Positions 53,410 to 60,883 are shown, counted from the first letter of the stretch. The stretch is 64,000 bases of DNA from Oscillospiraceae bacterium HV4-5-C5C (GCA_012034405.1 JAAVLZ010000001.1:186001-250000), one strand, 5' to 3'. Translations and numbers: made by a program. Notes: generated by a model from the sequence alone, not told the origin.

Positions 53410-53721
53410 GCCTGGTGACCGGATCAGCCGCCAATGGCGTCAGATCAGGAAGCTGACAAGGCGATTATAAAAAGCCGATGTTAAAGCCTGATTAAGGACA
53501 GCTAAAAGGCTGCACCGTCCTGGCAAAGCGAAGCAGGCGTATAATAAAGAAAAACATTCTGTGCGAAAATCCGCCGTGACCGGCAATGAGCGACATGAAA
53601 GAAGACGGTAGATAACGCTTGGTCAAAGCTGCCGGCAAGGGTTACCCGCAAGCGGTAGCCGAGAACCACCGGTAAGAGACTGCTGAAACACAGCCAGCTG
53701 TCCCAATCTCAGGAGGTCCAT
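53410..53721. other. Divergent intergenic region upstream of the MalG-like and HD genes
   Basis: 310 bases. TATAAT at 53540-53545 on the plus strand is a possible -10 for the HD gene but lacks a clear -35. CAGGAGG stands 7 bases before the HD gene ATG. No other feature was recognised. Confidence 0.4.
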
Positions 53722-54333
53722 ATGCATCCCAGCCGCAAGCAGGCAGAAGCTTTACTCAACGAATCAGAAAAACTCAACCCTGGTAAATGGGCTGATCACT
53801 GCCGGGTGGCGGCTCAATGCGCGGAAAAGATCGCCTCTGCCTGTACCGGTTCCGACAACCTGGATCCAGACAAGGCCTACGTACTGGCTCTGCTGCATGA
53901 CATCGGCCGCCGTTTTGGGCCCAGCCAATTTGGCCACATCTCAGATGGCTACCATTACATGCAGCAACTGGGCTACGATGAAGCCGCCCGGATCTGCCTC
54001 ACCCATTCATTCCCGCAGCAGGATATCCAAAGCTACATTGGCCGTTATGATGTGCCCCCGGCTGAAGTCACTAAGCTGGGGCAGCATCTGGCTGCCCTGC
54101 AGTACGACGACTATGACCGCCTCATCCAGCTCTGTGACAGTGTGGCCATGGCCGAAGGCGTCGTCAGCATAAACCAGCGGCTGGACGATGTTGAGCGCCG
54201 CTACGGCCATTTTCCGGCGGAGAAGCGAGCTGCCTTAATCCGGCTAAAAGCCTACTTTGAAGCAAAAATGCAGCGAAACCTTTACTCAGTTATCAGTGAC
54301 AATCCGGCTTTATGGGAAAACGCGGAGAAGTAA
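53722..54333 (+). CDS. HD-domain phosphohydrolase
   Basis: 203 residues. The HD metal site is DHCRVAAQCAEKIA with VLALLHDIGRR (His-Asp near residue 58-59), a further His in FGHISDGYHYMQQLGY, and a distal Asp in IQLCDSVAMAEG. Such proteins hydrolyse nucleotides or other phosphates; the substrate is unknown. CAGGAGGTC precedes the ATG. Confidence 0.9.
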   Translation: MHPSRKQAEALLNESEKLNPGKWADHCRVAAQCAEKIASACTGSDNLDPDKAYVLALLHDIGRRFGPSQFGHISDGYHYMQQLGYDEAARICLTHSFPQQDIQSYIGRYDVPPAEVTKLGQHLAALQYDDYDRLIQLCDSVAMAEGVVSINQRLDDVERRYGHFPAEKRAALIRLKAYFEAKMQRNLYSVISDNPALWENAEK

Positions 54334-54356
54334 GACAGATAAGCGATCTGTCTTAC
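54330..54356. terminator. Strong hairpin at the end of the HD gene (no T-tract)
   Basis: GTAAGACAGAT and ATCTGTCTTAC form an 11-bp perfect stem around AAGCG. The TAA stop of the HD gene lies inside the left arm. Without a T-run it may act as a 3' stabilising or weak termination structure. Confidence 0.5.
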
Positions 54357-54405
54357 CCCTCCGGCAATTTCCAAGACTTCGCGTCGCTCAGCCGCCGCAA
54401 TGATT

Positions 54406-54504
54406 TATCGCCGCGATGCCCGTACCGCCGCGATGCCCTACCACCGCTACGCGCTACCGCCGCGATGCCCTACTGCCGCTACGCGCTACCGCCGCGACGC
54501 TCGC
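54406..54504. repeat. Tandem repeat, 32 bp, two full and two partial copies
   Basis: Full copies at 54423-54454 and 54455-54486 contain TACCGCCGCGATGCCC and GCTACGCGC. Partial copies flank them at 54406-54422 and 54487-54504. The array begins inside the last codons of the HipB-like gene (RASRR and TAG), so it may have altered that gene's C-terminus. Confidence 0.8.
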
Positions 54505-54800
54505 TTTCTGGTGATCAAGTTAAAGTCCTGCAGCTTTCTTCCCAGTTTGTCATCTTTAGCGACCAGAAGCAGATCCTGGTCCATATTATTGAGCGCGTGC
54601 AAGACCGCGGCATAAATACCCAAGGCTACCGACGGATTACCTGCCTCCACCTTCCAAAGGGACGATCGGCTGATGCCAGCCCGCTCCGCGACCAGCTCAG
54701 TCGATAAATCCCGGCGAAGCCTGGCCAGTTTGATCTGCTCACCCATGGTCCGCAAAATCTCCGTTGTCTCGGGTAAGATATTATAGGAAGATTGCTTCAT
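54486..54800 (-). CDS. HipB-like XRE regulator, orphan antitoxin candidate
   Basis: 104 residues. The HTH is GEQIKLARLRRDLSTELVAE, RAGISRSSLWKVEAGNPSVA. The remaining LHALNNMDQDLLLVAKDD, KLGRKLQDF matches regulators that normally precede a HipA-family kinase toxin gene. Here no hipA follows: the 3' side runs into a tandem repeat and the convergent HD gene. The ATG at 54800 has a weak GGGCGGTGATT site. A copy of the 51-bp element (54828-54878) sits in its promoter region and could be its operator. Confidence 0.82.
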   Translation of the reverse strand: MKQSSYNILPETTEILRTMGEQIKLARLRRDLSTELVAERAGISRSSLWKVEAGNPSVALGIYAAVLHALNNMDQDLLLVAKDDKLGRKLQDFNLITRKRASRR

Positions 54801-54827
54801 CCAATCACCGCCCAACGTCTATTTTTT

Positions 54828-54878
54828 ATGTTTATCATCATATACGCTATCAGGCTTACTGTGTATAATGGTAAACAT
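54828..54878. repeat. 51-bp intergenic element, copy A
   Basis: One of four copies of identical length. It starts ATGTTTATCATCATATACGC and ends GTATAATGGTAAACAT; the ends form a perfect 7-bp inverted repeat (ATGTTTA/TAAACAT). On the plus strand TATACG and TATAAT are 17 bases apart. It lies between the HipB-like gene start and a 15-bp tandem array. Confidence 0.85.
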
Positions 54879-54908
54879 TATTTTTTTCACCTTTTGCTAA
54901 CATAATGC

Positions 54909-55028
54909 CAGCACATCTCAAGTCAGCACACCTCAATCCAGCACACCTCAATCCAGCACACCTCAATCCAGCACACCTCAAGTCAGCACACCTCAATCCA
55001 GCACACCTCAAGTCAGCACACCTCAGCT
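54909..55028. repeat. Tandem repeat, 15 bp, eight copies
   Basis: Eight head-to-tail copies of CAGCACACCTCAATC or the variant ending AAGT/AGCT, without indels. Since 15 is divisible by three, the array is open on both strands: it would read (P/S)AHL(N/K) on plus and A(D/G)LRC on minus, the latter imitating pentapeptide repeats. No start codon with a binding site is associated. It begins 31 bases after element copy A. Confidence 0.9.
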
Positions 55029-55057
55029 GTGCCCCTACCTCCTTGCGCAGGCTCAAT

Positions 55058-56242
55058 TCACTGCACAGACTGATAAATCTTCAACACATCCTGCCAGTAA
55101 AGCTTTTGCAGACCACCCAGCGGCTCTTCCGCTCCAAAAGCCGCGCCCGTAGCCTTCCGGGCCATCTCTTCCAGCCGCTCCGGGCCAATCCCCAGCTCCG
55201 TCAAAGTCGCCGGTAAGCACAGCTGACGGAAAAAAGCATACAAACGCCCGATACCTTCGCTGACCAGCGCAGCCGGATCCCGGAAACTAGCCTGTACCCC
55301 CATGACATTCACCGCGAACTGGACAAACATATCCTGATGCTGCGGACTGACATAGCGCATCCAGGCTGGCGTCAGCACCGCCAATCCGGCACCGTGGGCT
55401 ACATCATACAGTGCAGACAGTTCATGCTCCATGCCGTGACAAGCCCAATCCTGAAGCCTGCCCATACCGACCAGACCGTTGTGTGCCACGGTTCCGGCAA
55501 AACCCAGCTCCGCCCAGGCATCATAATTATGCATATCCGCCTTGACCAGCAAAGCATTCTTCATAATCGTCCGCAATGTCGCCTCACACAGACCATCCGT
55601 CAGGTCCGTATGCCGTGTTGGCGTAAAATAGCGCTCAAAGACATGGCTCATCATATCCGCCACACCATTGGCCAGCTGACTGGCAGGCAACGTGAAGAAT
55701 AATTCAGGATCCATAATACTGAGCAGCGGCCGCAGATGCGAACTGCCGTAACCATATTTCAATTGCTTTGCTTCATTGGTAATGACGCTGTCGCCACTGG
55801 ACTCGCTGCCCGCCGCAGGAATGGTCAGAATGGTGGCCACCGGCAGAGCCCGGCTGATGGGCAGGTCCTGTTCATAGACCTCCCAGATATCACCCTCGTA
55901 ATAAACACCCATGGCAATCGCTTTTGCAGAGTCAATCACACTGCCGCCGCCCACAGCCAGAATCAGACCAACCTGCTCCTTGCGGCAGAGCGCGATCCCC
56001 TCCTGCACCAGCGAAAGGCGGGGATTGGGATGCACCCCGCCCAGCTCCACATAAGCCACTCCGGCTTTTTGCAAAGAAGTCGTTACCTTGTCATACAGCC
56101 CGCTGCGCCTGATACTGCCGCTGCCGTAATGCAACAGGACTTTATCAGCGTGAGGCTTGAGTAATTCGCCAATGCGGGTCTCTTCTCCCCGGCCAAAGAT
56201 CAGCCGGGCTGGTGAATAAAAATCAAAATTCAGCATAGTCAA
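55058..56242 (-). CDS. Iron-containing alcohol dehydrogenase
   Basis: 394 residues. NAD(P) site AVGGGSVIDSAKAIAMG near residue 97. Metal ligands are in NGVADMMSHVFERYFTPTRH, CHGMEHELSALYDVAHGAGL near 267-280. It reduces aldehydes or oxidises alcohols, like YqhD/BdhA-type enzymes. It lies downstream of the aldo/keto reductase gene in the same direction (37-base gap) and is likely under the MerR regulator at 57301. Confidence 0.95.
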   Translation of the reverse strand: MTMLNFDFYSPARLIFGRGEETRIGELLKPHADKVLLHYGSGSIRRSGLYDKVTTSLQKAGVAYVELGGVHPNPRLSLVQEGIALCRKEQVGLILAVGGGSVIDSAKAIAMGVYYEGDIWEVYEQDLPISRALPVATILTIPAAGSESSGDSVITNEAKQLKYGYGSSHLRPLLSIMDPELFFTLPASQLANGVADMMSHVFERYFTPTRHTDLTDGLCEATLRTIMKNALLVKADMHNYDAWAELGFAGTVAHNGLVGMGRLQDWACHGMEHELSALYDVAHGAGLAVLTPAWMRYVSPQHQDMFVQFAVNVMGVQASFRDPAALVSEGIGRLYAFFRQLCLPATLTELGIGPERLEEMARKATGAAFGAEEPLGGLQKLYWQDVLKIYQSVQ

Positions 56243-56279
56243 ACGTCCTTTCTCTTATCTCACATAATACTGTACAGTA

Positions 56280-57131
56280 CTACCAGGTAATCGTATCCGG
56301 ATCTGCGGCGTAACCTGCAATGCCCTTCAGTGCGGCAATCGTCTGCATATCAGCCTCAGCCAGCTCAAAGTCAAAGACCTGCAGGTTCTCCCGGATGCGG
56401 GCCGGCGTAACAGACTTGGGCAGGGGCAGGAAGCCATTCTGCAGGCTCCATCTAAGGCAGATCTGCGCGGGGCTTTTGCCGTATTTTTGAGCCAGAGCGA
56501 CTAGTTCAGGTGCCTGCAGGGCTTTGCCGACGCCAAGCGGGCTGTAGGCCTCCAGCAGGATATGGCGGCTCCGGCAATCTTGTACCACAGTCTCCTGTGT
56601 ATCGCCCGGGCATAGCCGGATCTGGTTGATCTGGGGCGCGATTTCAGCGGTTTTCAGCAGTGCGTCAAGGTGGCGCGGGCGAAAGTTGCTGATACCGATA
56701 GCCCGTACGCGGCCGGCGCGGTACAGCTCTTCAAACGCTCTCCAGGTGCCGGCATTGGCTTCCTCCCAGCGGTCACGGAAGGCGATCGGATTAGGCCAGT
56801 GGATCAGGAACAGGTCCAGATAATCCATGTCCAGCCGCTGCAGGCTGGCTTCAAAGGCTGCCAGGGTTTTGGTATAGCCGTGCTCGCTGTTGGTCAATTT
56901 ACTGGTGATGAAAAGTTCGTCGCGGGGGATGCCGCTTTCGCGGACTGCCCGGCCGACGCTGGCTTCGTTGCCATAGCCTTGCGCCGTGTCAATGTGGCGG
57001 TAGCCTGCTGCCAGGGCTTCTCTGACGGCCGATACACAGACTTCGCCATCGGGCGTCTGCCAGGTGCCAAAGCCAATACAGGGGATTTTTACCCCGTTAG
57101 CGAGTTGGTAACAGTCCGTTGCTGATTTCAT
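56280..57131 (-). CDS. Aldo/keto reductase
   Basis: 283 residues. The catalytic tetrad is visible: Asp and Tyr in HIDTAQGYGNEASVG near residue 47-52, Lys in LFITSKLTNSEHGY near 77, and His in LFLIHWPNP near 110. NADPH-dependent reduction of aldehydes and ketones. CAGGAGG precedes the ATG. It is divergent from the merR gene and forms an operon with the iron alcohol dehydrogenase. Confidence 0.95.
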   Translation of the reverse strand: MKSATDCYQLANGVKIPCIGFGTWQTPDGEVCVSAVREALAAGYRHIDTAQGYGNEASVGRAVRESGIPRDELFITSKLTNSEHGYTKTLAAFEASLQRLDMDYLDLFLIHWPNPIAFRDRWEEANAGTWRAFEELYRAGRVRAIGISNFRPRHLDALLKTAEIAPQINQIRLCPGDTQETVVQDCRSRHILLEAYSPLGVGKALQAPELVALAQKYGKSPAQICLRWSLQNGFLPLPKSVTPARIRENLQVFDFELAEADMQTIAALKGIAGYAADPDTITW

Positions 57132-57154
57132 TGCTCAAACCTCCTGGGATAAGA

Positions 57155-57199
57155 TGACAAGCCTGGGGGCTGTCCAGTTGACAAGCCTGGGGGGCTGTC
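57155..57199. repeat. Direct repeat, 20-21 bp, two copies, in the aldo/keto reductase leader
   Basis: TGACAAGCCTGGGGGCTGTC at 57155-57174 recurs at 57179-57199 with one extra G. It lies between the merR-side promoter region and the reductase start, so it may be transcribed as 5' leader or act as a binding site pair. Confidence 0.75.
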
Positions 57200-57300
57200 T
57201 ATATGATCATCATAAACATTCGTGTTAACGCTAAGTCAAGCCTTATTGATCCAGCAGTTTGCTTCTGCAGTTGTTGCTCTTGACTATAGGGAGGTAGTTT

Positions 57301-57675
57301 ATGGAATATAGCATAAAAGCCGCAGCAGAGAAATGTCAACTAAGTCCCAACACCCTGCGATATTATGAAAAGGAAGGTCTGCTTCCCCACGTTAAAAGAA
57401 GTCAAAGCGGGATCCGCCGCTATACTGAGCAGGATCTGGAATGGCTGGGGCTGATCTGCTGTCTGAAAAATACCGGCATGTCCATCCGGCAGATCCGTGA
57501 TTTTGTTGATCTGAGCTTGCAGGGACCTGACACACTTAAGGATCGTTGTGACATCCTGCGGGCGCATAAGCAAGAGGTTGAAGCACATATCGCGGAGCTG
57601 AACCGCTATCTGCAAAAGGTCAACGCGAAAATCGCTTTTTTCAATCAGCAGTTTGAAGCTTACCAGAAGGCTTGA
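57301..57675 (+). CDS. MerR family regulator
   Basis: 124 residues. N-terminal HTH: AAEKCQLSPNTLRYYEKEGL, RSQSGIRRYTEQDLEWLGLI and MSIRQIRDFVDL, then a dimerisation coiled coil in residues 85-120. No cysteine-rich metal site. MerR proteins of this type, divergent from reductase genes, answer to aldehydes or electrophiles. GGGAGG lies before the ATG, and TTGACT on each side of the shared intergenic region suggests divergent promoters. Confidence 0.93.
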   Translation: MEYSIKAAAEKCQLSPNTLRYYEKEGLLPHVKRSQSGIRRYTEQDLEWLGLICCLKNTGMSIRQIRDFVDLSLQGPDTLKDRCDILRAHKQEVEAHIAELNRYLQKVNAKIAFFNQQFEAYQKA

Positions 57676-57774
57676 TGCACATTGTGCTTCTACAATGACA
57701 ACGCCTGTGATGCTGCGGCGAGGGCAACGCAGATAATGCGATGATAATAATGTGTTGAAAAGCCTGAAAAATTT

Positions 57775-57825
57775 GTGTTTATTATCCTTAACATTACGTC
57801 AATTTATGTGTACTATTATGCACAT
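57775..57825. repeat. 51-bp intergenic element, copy D
   Basis: Starts GTGTTTATTATCCTTAACAT and ends TACTATTATGCACAT. TTAACA and TACTAT are 17 bases apart. It is the most diverged copy in the middle but exactly 51 bp. Confidence 0.75.
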
Positions 57826-57924
57826 AAAAAGCGTCCTTTCGTGTCTTCCGAACGATACTTGTAGCTAAAAACATAACACGATAGCGTACCATGAGACGCC
57901 TACATTTAGGGGAACACCCATCCG

Positions 57925-57974
57925 GACGAGTTGTTTGCCGACCTTAAGAGACGAGTTGTTTACCGCGCTTAAGC
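57925..57974. repeat. Direct repeat, 25 bp, two adjacent copies
   Basis: GACGAGTTGTTTGCCGAC, then CTTAAGA, and GACGAGTTGTTTACCGCG, then CTTAAGC, at 57925-57949 and 57950-57974. They lie between element copies D and C. Confidence 0.85.
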
Positions 57975-58011
57975 GATGAAACATCGGCGAATTGAAGAAC
58001 TTCTGAGTATT

Positions 58012-58062
58012 ATGTTCATTATCGTTAACGCTATACGGCTTATCGTGCAGTTTTATACACAT
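58012..58062. repeat. 51-bp intergenic element, copy C
   Basis: Starts ATGTTCATTATCGTTAACGC and ends GCAGTTTTATACACAT. It shares GTTAACG and GGCTTA at the same positions as copy B. Its -10-like position (CAGTTT) is poor, so not every copy can be a promoter. Confidence 0.85.
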
Positions 58063-58173
58063 AAAAAAATCATGAACGATGAAACATAATGCAAGATAAG
58101 ACAAACTGTGCGGAGAACGATCAGGCGAAGCCTCAATCATAATCCAGTAGTGTCGGACCGTATGCCTCCAGCT

Positions 58174-59526
58174 TTACCGGTGAGACTGACCCGGCAACAA
58201 CAGTTGCTGCGACAAATCTGCTTCGCTGATAATCTGCACCGGACAGCCTTTTTCCTGCAGTTCTTGAGCGCGGGCAATCTTGCCGCCAAGATTGCCATAA
58301 GCCCAGGCTTCGCTACCCAAGCCACCGACAAACAGATAATCCAGTTTGGAGCTAACCCCACTTTTTTTGATACCGCCCTGCTGAATAAGCAGAGCCTCCA
58401 CTTCAGACCTGGAGCCACAGCTGAAATCTCCGGTAAGGCAAAAAGTGTGTCCCCTCAAGTTTACGCCAGGAGATGGCTTGACTGGGTGCAATACCTCATC
58501 AAATTCATGCATAAGCAGCGTAGTTTCTTCCGGAGTCAGCCTGCCGTCATCCAGTGTCTGCCTGACTACGCGGATGATTTTGTCATAAGGATAAACGCCG
58601 CTCAGATAATCATGATCAAGCAACCATTGCTGTAAGTTCAATATTTCCGCCTCATTAATGAGCTGATTGCAGACAATACCCTTTAACAGACCTTCCAGGA
58701 TCTGGATTCCCAGCGTGGCTTCGCTGTATAACCGGGATGAGCAACTGTGATTGGTTAGCGTCAGTAATTCCTGGCGCTCATACTCAGTCACTATACCATC
58801 TGCCAGGATAACTTCCAGTTCATTCAGCAAGCGGGCGAAGAGCCCATATACTTTATATTTGGCATTGTCGTCCAACCATTGTCTCAAATAGCCGACTTCG
58901 ACCTGATCCACGACCCCATCCGAAGCAATGCCCTGGATAATGCCGAACAAGTCATTTATATGAGAAAGCAGTTTCTGATCCAGCTTATCTTCACTTACAG
59001 CCGCACGAGTAAAGGGTTGCGCATGCAAATTTACCAGACGGTAAGTTCCGATGAGGTATTGCAGCAGGACATGGCTGGCTTCCGCATCGGCCAGGGCGTG
59101 GTGGGCTGCATAGCGGTACCCGATCTGATTGGTCAATGCATTCAGGCTATAGCTATCTGCTGTCAGCAGTTTCCGGCTCAGTTCAAGCGTGCAGATGTAG
59201 TGGAACTGAGGAACGGGCAAGCTGTAGCGTTCTAGCGATTTAGAGAGGACATTCAGGTCATAGCGAACATTATGACCGACAATTGGCTGGTCCTTCACCA
59301 GATCTTGCAGTTGAACCCAGTACTCCGGCAAGGTAGGTGCTGAACGGACCATTGACTCACTGAGTCCGGTAATGCGGCTGTTATTGCGGTCAAAGCGATC
59401 TTCCGGGTTTATCAAGGAATAAGAACGGTCCACGATCTGGCCGTTCCTGACAAAAACCAAACCTAAAGAGCAGATAGAGTTCCCTCTGGTGTTGGGATTT
59501 TCCAGATCCAGCGCTACATAATTCAT
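58174..59526 (-). CDS. DEDDh exonuclease with duplicated helical middle domain and C-terminal BRCT
   Basis: 450 residues. The N-terminal DnaQ-like exonuclease has VALDLENPNTRG (D7, E9), IVGHNVRYDLNVL and HHALADAEAS (catalytic His near 143). The middle (about 190-355) contains two similar units of about 75 residues, each with a D/N-x-x-x-x-E then LRQWL/LQQWL pattern and a second ADGIVTEYE / DDGRLTPEE, resembling TerB-like acidic sites. The C-terminal BRCT (about 360-435) has HTFCLTGDFSCGSRSEVEAL and SKLDYLFVGG. It probably acts in DNA repair or recognition of damaged ends. Confidence 0.9.
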   Translation of the reverse strand: MNYVALDLENPNTRGNSICSLGLVFVRNGQIVDRSYSLINPEDRFDRNNSRITGLSESMVRSAPTLPEYWVQLQDLVKDQPIVGHNVRYDLNVLSKSLERYSLPVPQFHYICTLELSRKLLTADSYSLNALTNQIGYRYAAHHALADAEASHVLLQYLIGTYRLVNLHAQPFTRAAVSEDKLDQKLLSHINDLFGIIQGIASDGVVDQVEVGYLRQWLDDNAKYKVYGLFARLLNELEVILADGIVTEYERQELLTLTNHSCSSRLYSEATLGIQILEGLLKGIVCNQLINEAEILNLQQWLLDHDYLSGVYPYDKIIRVVRQTLDDGRLTPEETTLLMHEFDEVLHPVKPSPGVNLRGHTFCLTGDFSCGSRSEVEALLIQQGGIKKSGVSSKLDYLFVGGLGSEAWAYGNLGGKIARAQELQEKGCPVQIISEADLSQQLLLPGQSHR

Positions 59527-59863
59527 ACAGCAGTCCTCCGGCAGATTTATTTTGCGGATTAAGATCTAAAAGCAGCGAATGAAGTATTTGGTATCAGGAC
59601 TATGGAATAATAATACAACTTGCTCAGTTGGTTTGCTCAGCTTATTATCAGCTTATTATATGTTATCAAAATAGGCCAATTATTATGTTCATCATTGTTA
59701 ACGTTATGGGGCTTAGCGTATACAATAACACACATTGCAAAATCCACACCTGCAAGCTATATCATCAACCAATGTCCTCAAGCTATATCATCAGCCAATA
59801 TCCTCAACCAATGTCCTCAAGCTATATCATCAGCCAATATCCTCAACCAATGTCCACAAGCAT
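59527..59863. other. AT-rich intergenic region with element copy B and a 13-bp array
   Basis: 340 bases between two minus-strand genes. The exonuclease promoter should lie near 59540-59640. The rest is the 51-bp element B and the 13/39-bp tandem array. Confidence 0.55.
59685..59735. repeat. 51-bp intergenic element, copy B
   Basis: Starts ATGTTCATCATTGTTAACGT and ends ATACAATAACACACAT. TTAACG and TACAAT are 17 bases apart on the plus strand. It is followed 17 bases later by the 13-bp array. Confidence 0.85.
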
Positions 59864-59869
59864 CTACAG
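59753..59869. repeat. Higher-order tandem array: nine 13-mers forming a 39-bp unit
   Basis: The 13-mers CAAGCTATATCAT, CAGCCAATATCCT and CAACCAATGTCCT follow each other without gaps. The first triplet lacks the middle 13-mer, two complete triplets follow, and the last monomer is degenerate. The stop codon (TAG) of the deacetylase gene lies in the final monomer. Confidence 0.9.
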
Positions 59870-60661
59870 CTTCAAAGTCTCACCGGCCCGGATGGCCACA
59901 GTTTCACCATCTTTAGCAAACCAGAGGGTGCGGGCCGAAGGATTGCTCACGATGGACTCATCGACAGAAATCTTCAAGCTGCGTTGTGCCCGGATATAAT
60001 CCACAATCTCGATACTGGTAGCATACCAGACATCCGGCAACCCGCTCAGCTGAGCACAAAAGGCTTCCATCAGGCCCCAGTTATCCTCATTATCAAATTC
60101 ATAGGCATGTCCCCAGACATAAAAGCAATCAGAACACCACGGACGCTTTAAATCTTTTTGAAAGCGTTCGGCCAGTTCCAGCAAGTGGTCATTATGATGA
60201 CAGGTGGGGTGCCACTCCAGAAAGTTTTCTGGCAGCGCAAAGGCATGCGTTGCTTGGGTGGTACGGCTATATTCGATACCGCAGAGGCGCAAGGCCTGCA
60301 AGGTTTCCTCACGGTAGCTGCCAAAGGGGTAAGACATTCCTCTGACGGGATAAGCACACAGGTTTTCCAGATTCTGACGGTCCTGGAGGATTTCAGATAG
60401 GACCGCGGTGCCCGGCAAGGCTTCTAAATGAGGATGATGGACCGTATGGACAGCTACCTCATGGCCCTGGTAAAGCGCCGCCACTTCCTCCGACCGGATA
60501 TGCTCCGGCGTATCTAACGTACCGGAATTCAAGTGGAAGGTGCCTCTGATACCATAGCGATTCAATACCTCGACAAGTCTGCGATCTGCCGCTACACCAT
60601 CATCATAGCTCATGGTCAGGATATGGCGCCGTCCCTGCTCAAAACGATCAAACGTTATCAT
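59864..60661 (-). CDS. Polysaccharide deacetylase (CE4 family)
   Basis: 265 residues, no signal peptide. Motif 1 is ILTMSYDDGVAADRRLVEVL and motif 2 the metal site VAVHTVHHPHLEAL; motif 3 is MSYPFGSYREETL and a late EWHPTCHH supplies another His. It is likely a de-N- or O-acetylase of small glycans in the cytoplasm, or a family member of changed function. The last codons overlap a tandem array. Confidence 0.9.
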   Translation of the reverse strand: MITFDRFEQGRRHILTMSYDDGVAADRRLVEVLNRYGIRGTFHLNSGTLDTPEHIRSEEVAALYQGHEVAVHTVHHPHLEALPGTAVLSEILQDRQNLENLCAYPVRGMSYPFGSYREETLQALRLCGIEYSRTTQATHAFALPENFLEWHPTCHHNDHLLELAERFQKDLKRPWCSDCFYVWGHAYEFDNEDNWGLMEAFCAQLSGLPDVWYATSIEIVDYIRAQRSLKISVDESIVSNPSARTLWFAKDGETVAIRAGETLKL

Positions 60662-60700
60662 CCTTAATGACCTCCTGTATCACCCTGTTTTGGCTGAAGT

Positions 60701-60883
60701 TCAGACTTTAGCCGCAACCGGTCCGTCTGTTGGCTCAGAGTCACCTACATCATAGCTGATTTTACCCCAAGCACCTCTACCAGCCGTACTGTTATCATAG
60801 GGGATTTTATCTGCAGTAAGCTTTTCATAACCGCTTATATCTGCTGTGCGCCAGCACTTGGCAGAGCCAGGTAGCAAACGATA
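60701..60883 (-). pseudogene. Remnant of an unrecognised protein (60 codons, no start)
   Basis: An open frame between TAG and TGA has strongly protein-like sequence: CWRTADISGYEKLTADKI, PYDNSTAGRGAWGKISYDVG, DSEPTDGPVAAKV. There is no start codon and the AT/GC balance is that of a real C-terminus. The 28-bp repeat array begins about 120 bases upstream, where the 5' part of the gene would be, so it may have been lost by a repeat-associated deletion. I do not recognise the family. Confidence 0.45.

Larger units (their letters stand above)
57676..58173. other. AT-rich intergenic region between convergent genes with two 51-bp elements
   Basis: 500 bases between the merR stop and the exonuclease stop. 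It holds element copies D and C, a 25-bp direct repeat between them, and an inverted partial echo of the element's left end at 58072-58094 (minus strand ATTATGTTTCATCGTTCATG). It has no credible gene. Confidence 0.6.

Noticed and set aside
54856-55056. Pentapeptide-repeat protein on the minus strand
   Set aside because: It would start with TTG inside the preceding AAGGAGG motif context, has only repeat sequence plus a short tail, and the same DNA is equally open on the other strand; a slippage array is the simpler reading.
57865-58140. 91-codon minus-strand frame between element copies D and C
   Set aside because: It runs through element copy C and the 25-bp repeats, has no ribosome binding site and no recognisable motif.
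54828-59735. Integron attC or XerC/D-type recombination site as identity of the 51-bp element
   Set aside because: GTTAACG resembles the GTTRRRY core only superficially (the sixth base does not fit), there is no paired R' core, and no integrase gene is in the window.
7771-59866. Reassignment of TAG to an amino acid, suggested by in-frame TAG codons in several genes
   Set aside because: TAG closes ordinary genes here: modC (7771), moaC (12567, where read-through would enter moaA), the GntR-linked ATPase (43894), the HipB-like gene (54486) and the deacetylase (59864). One interrupting codon is TAA and another TGA, so a general recoding does not explain them.
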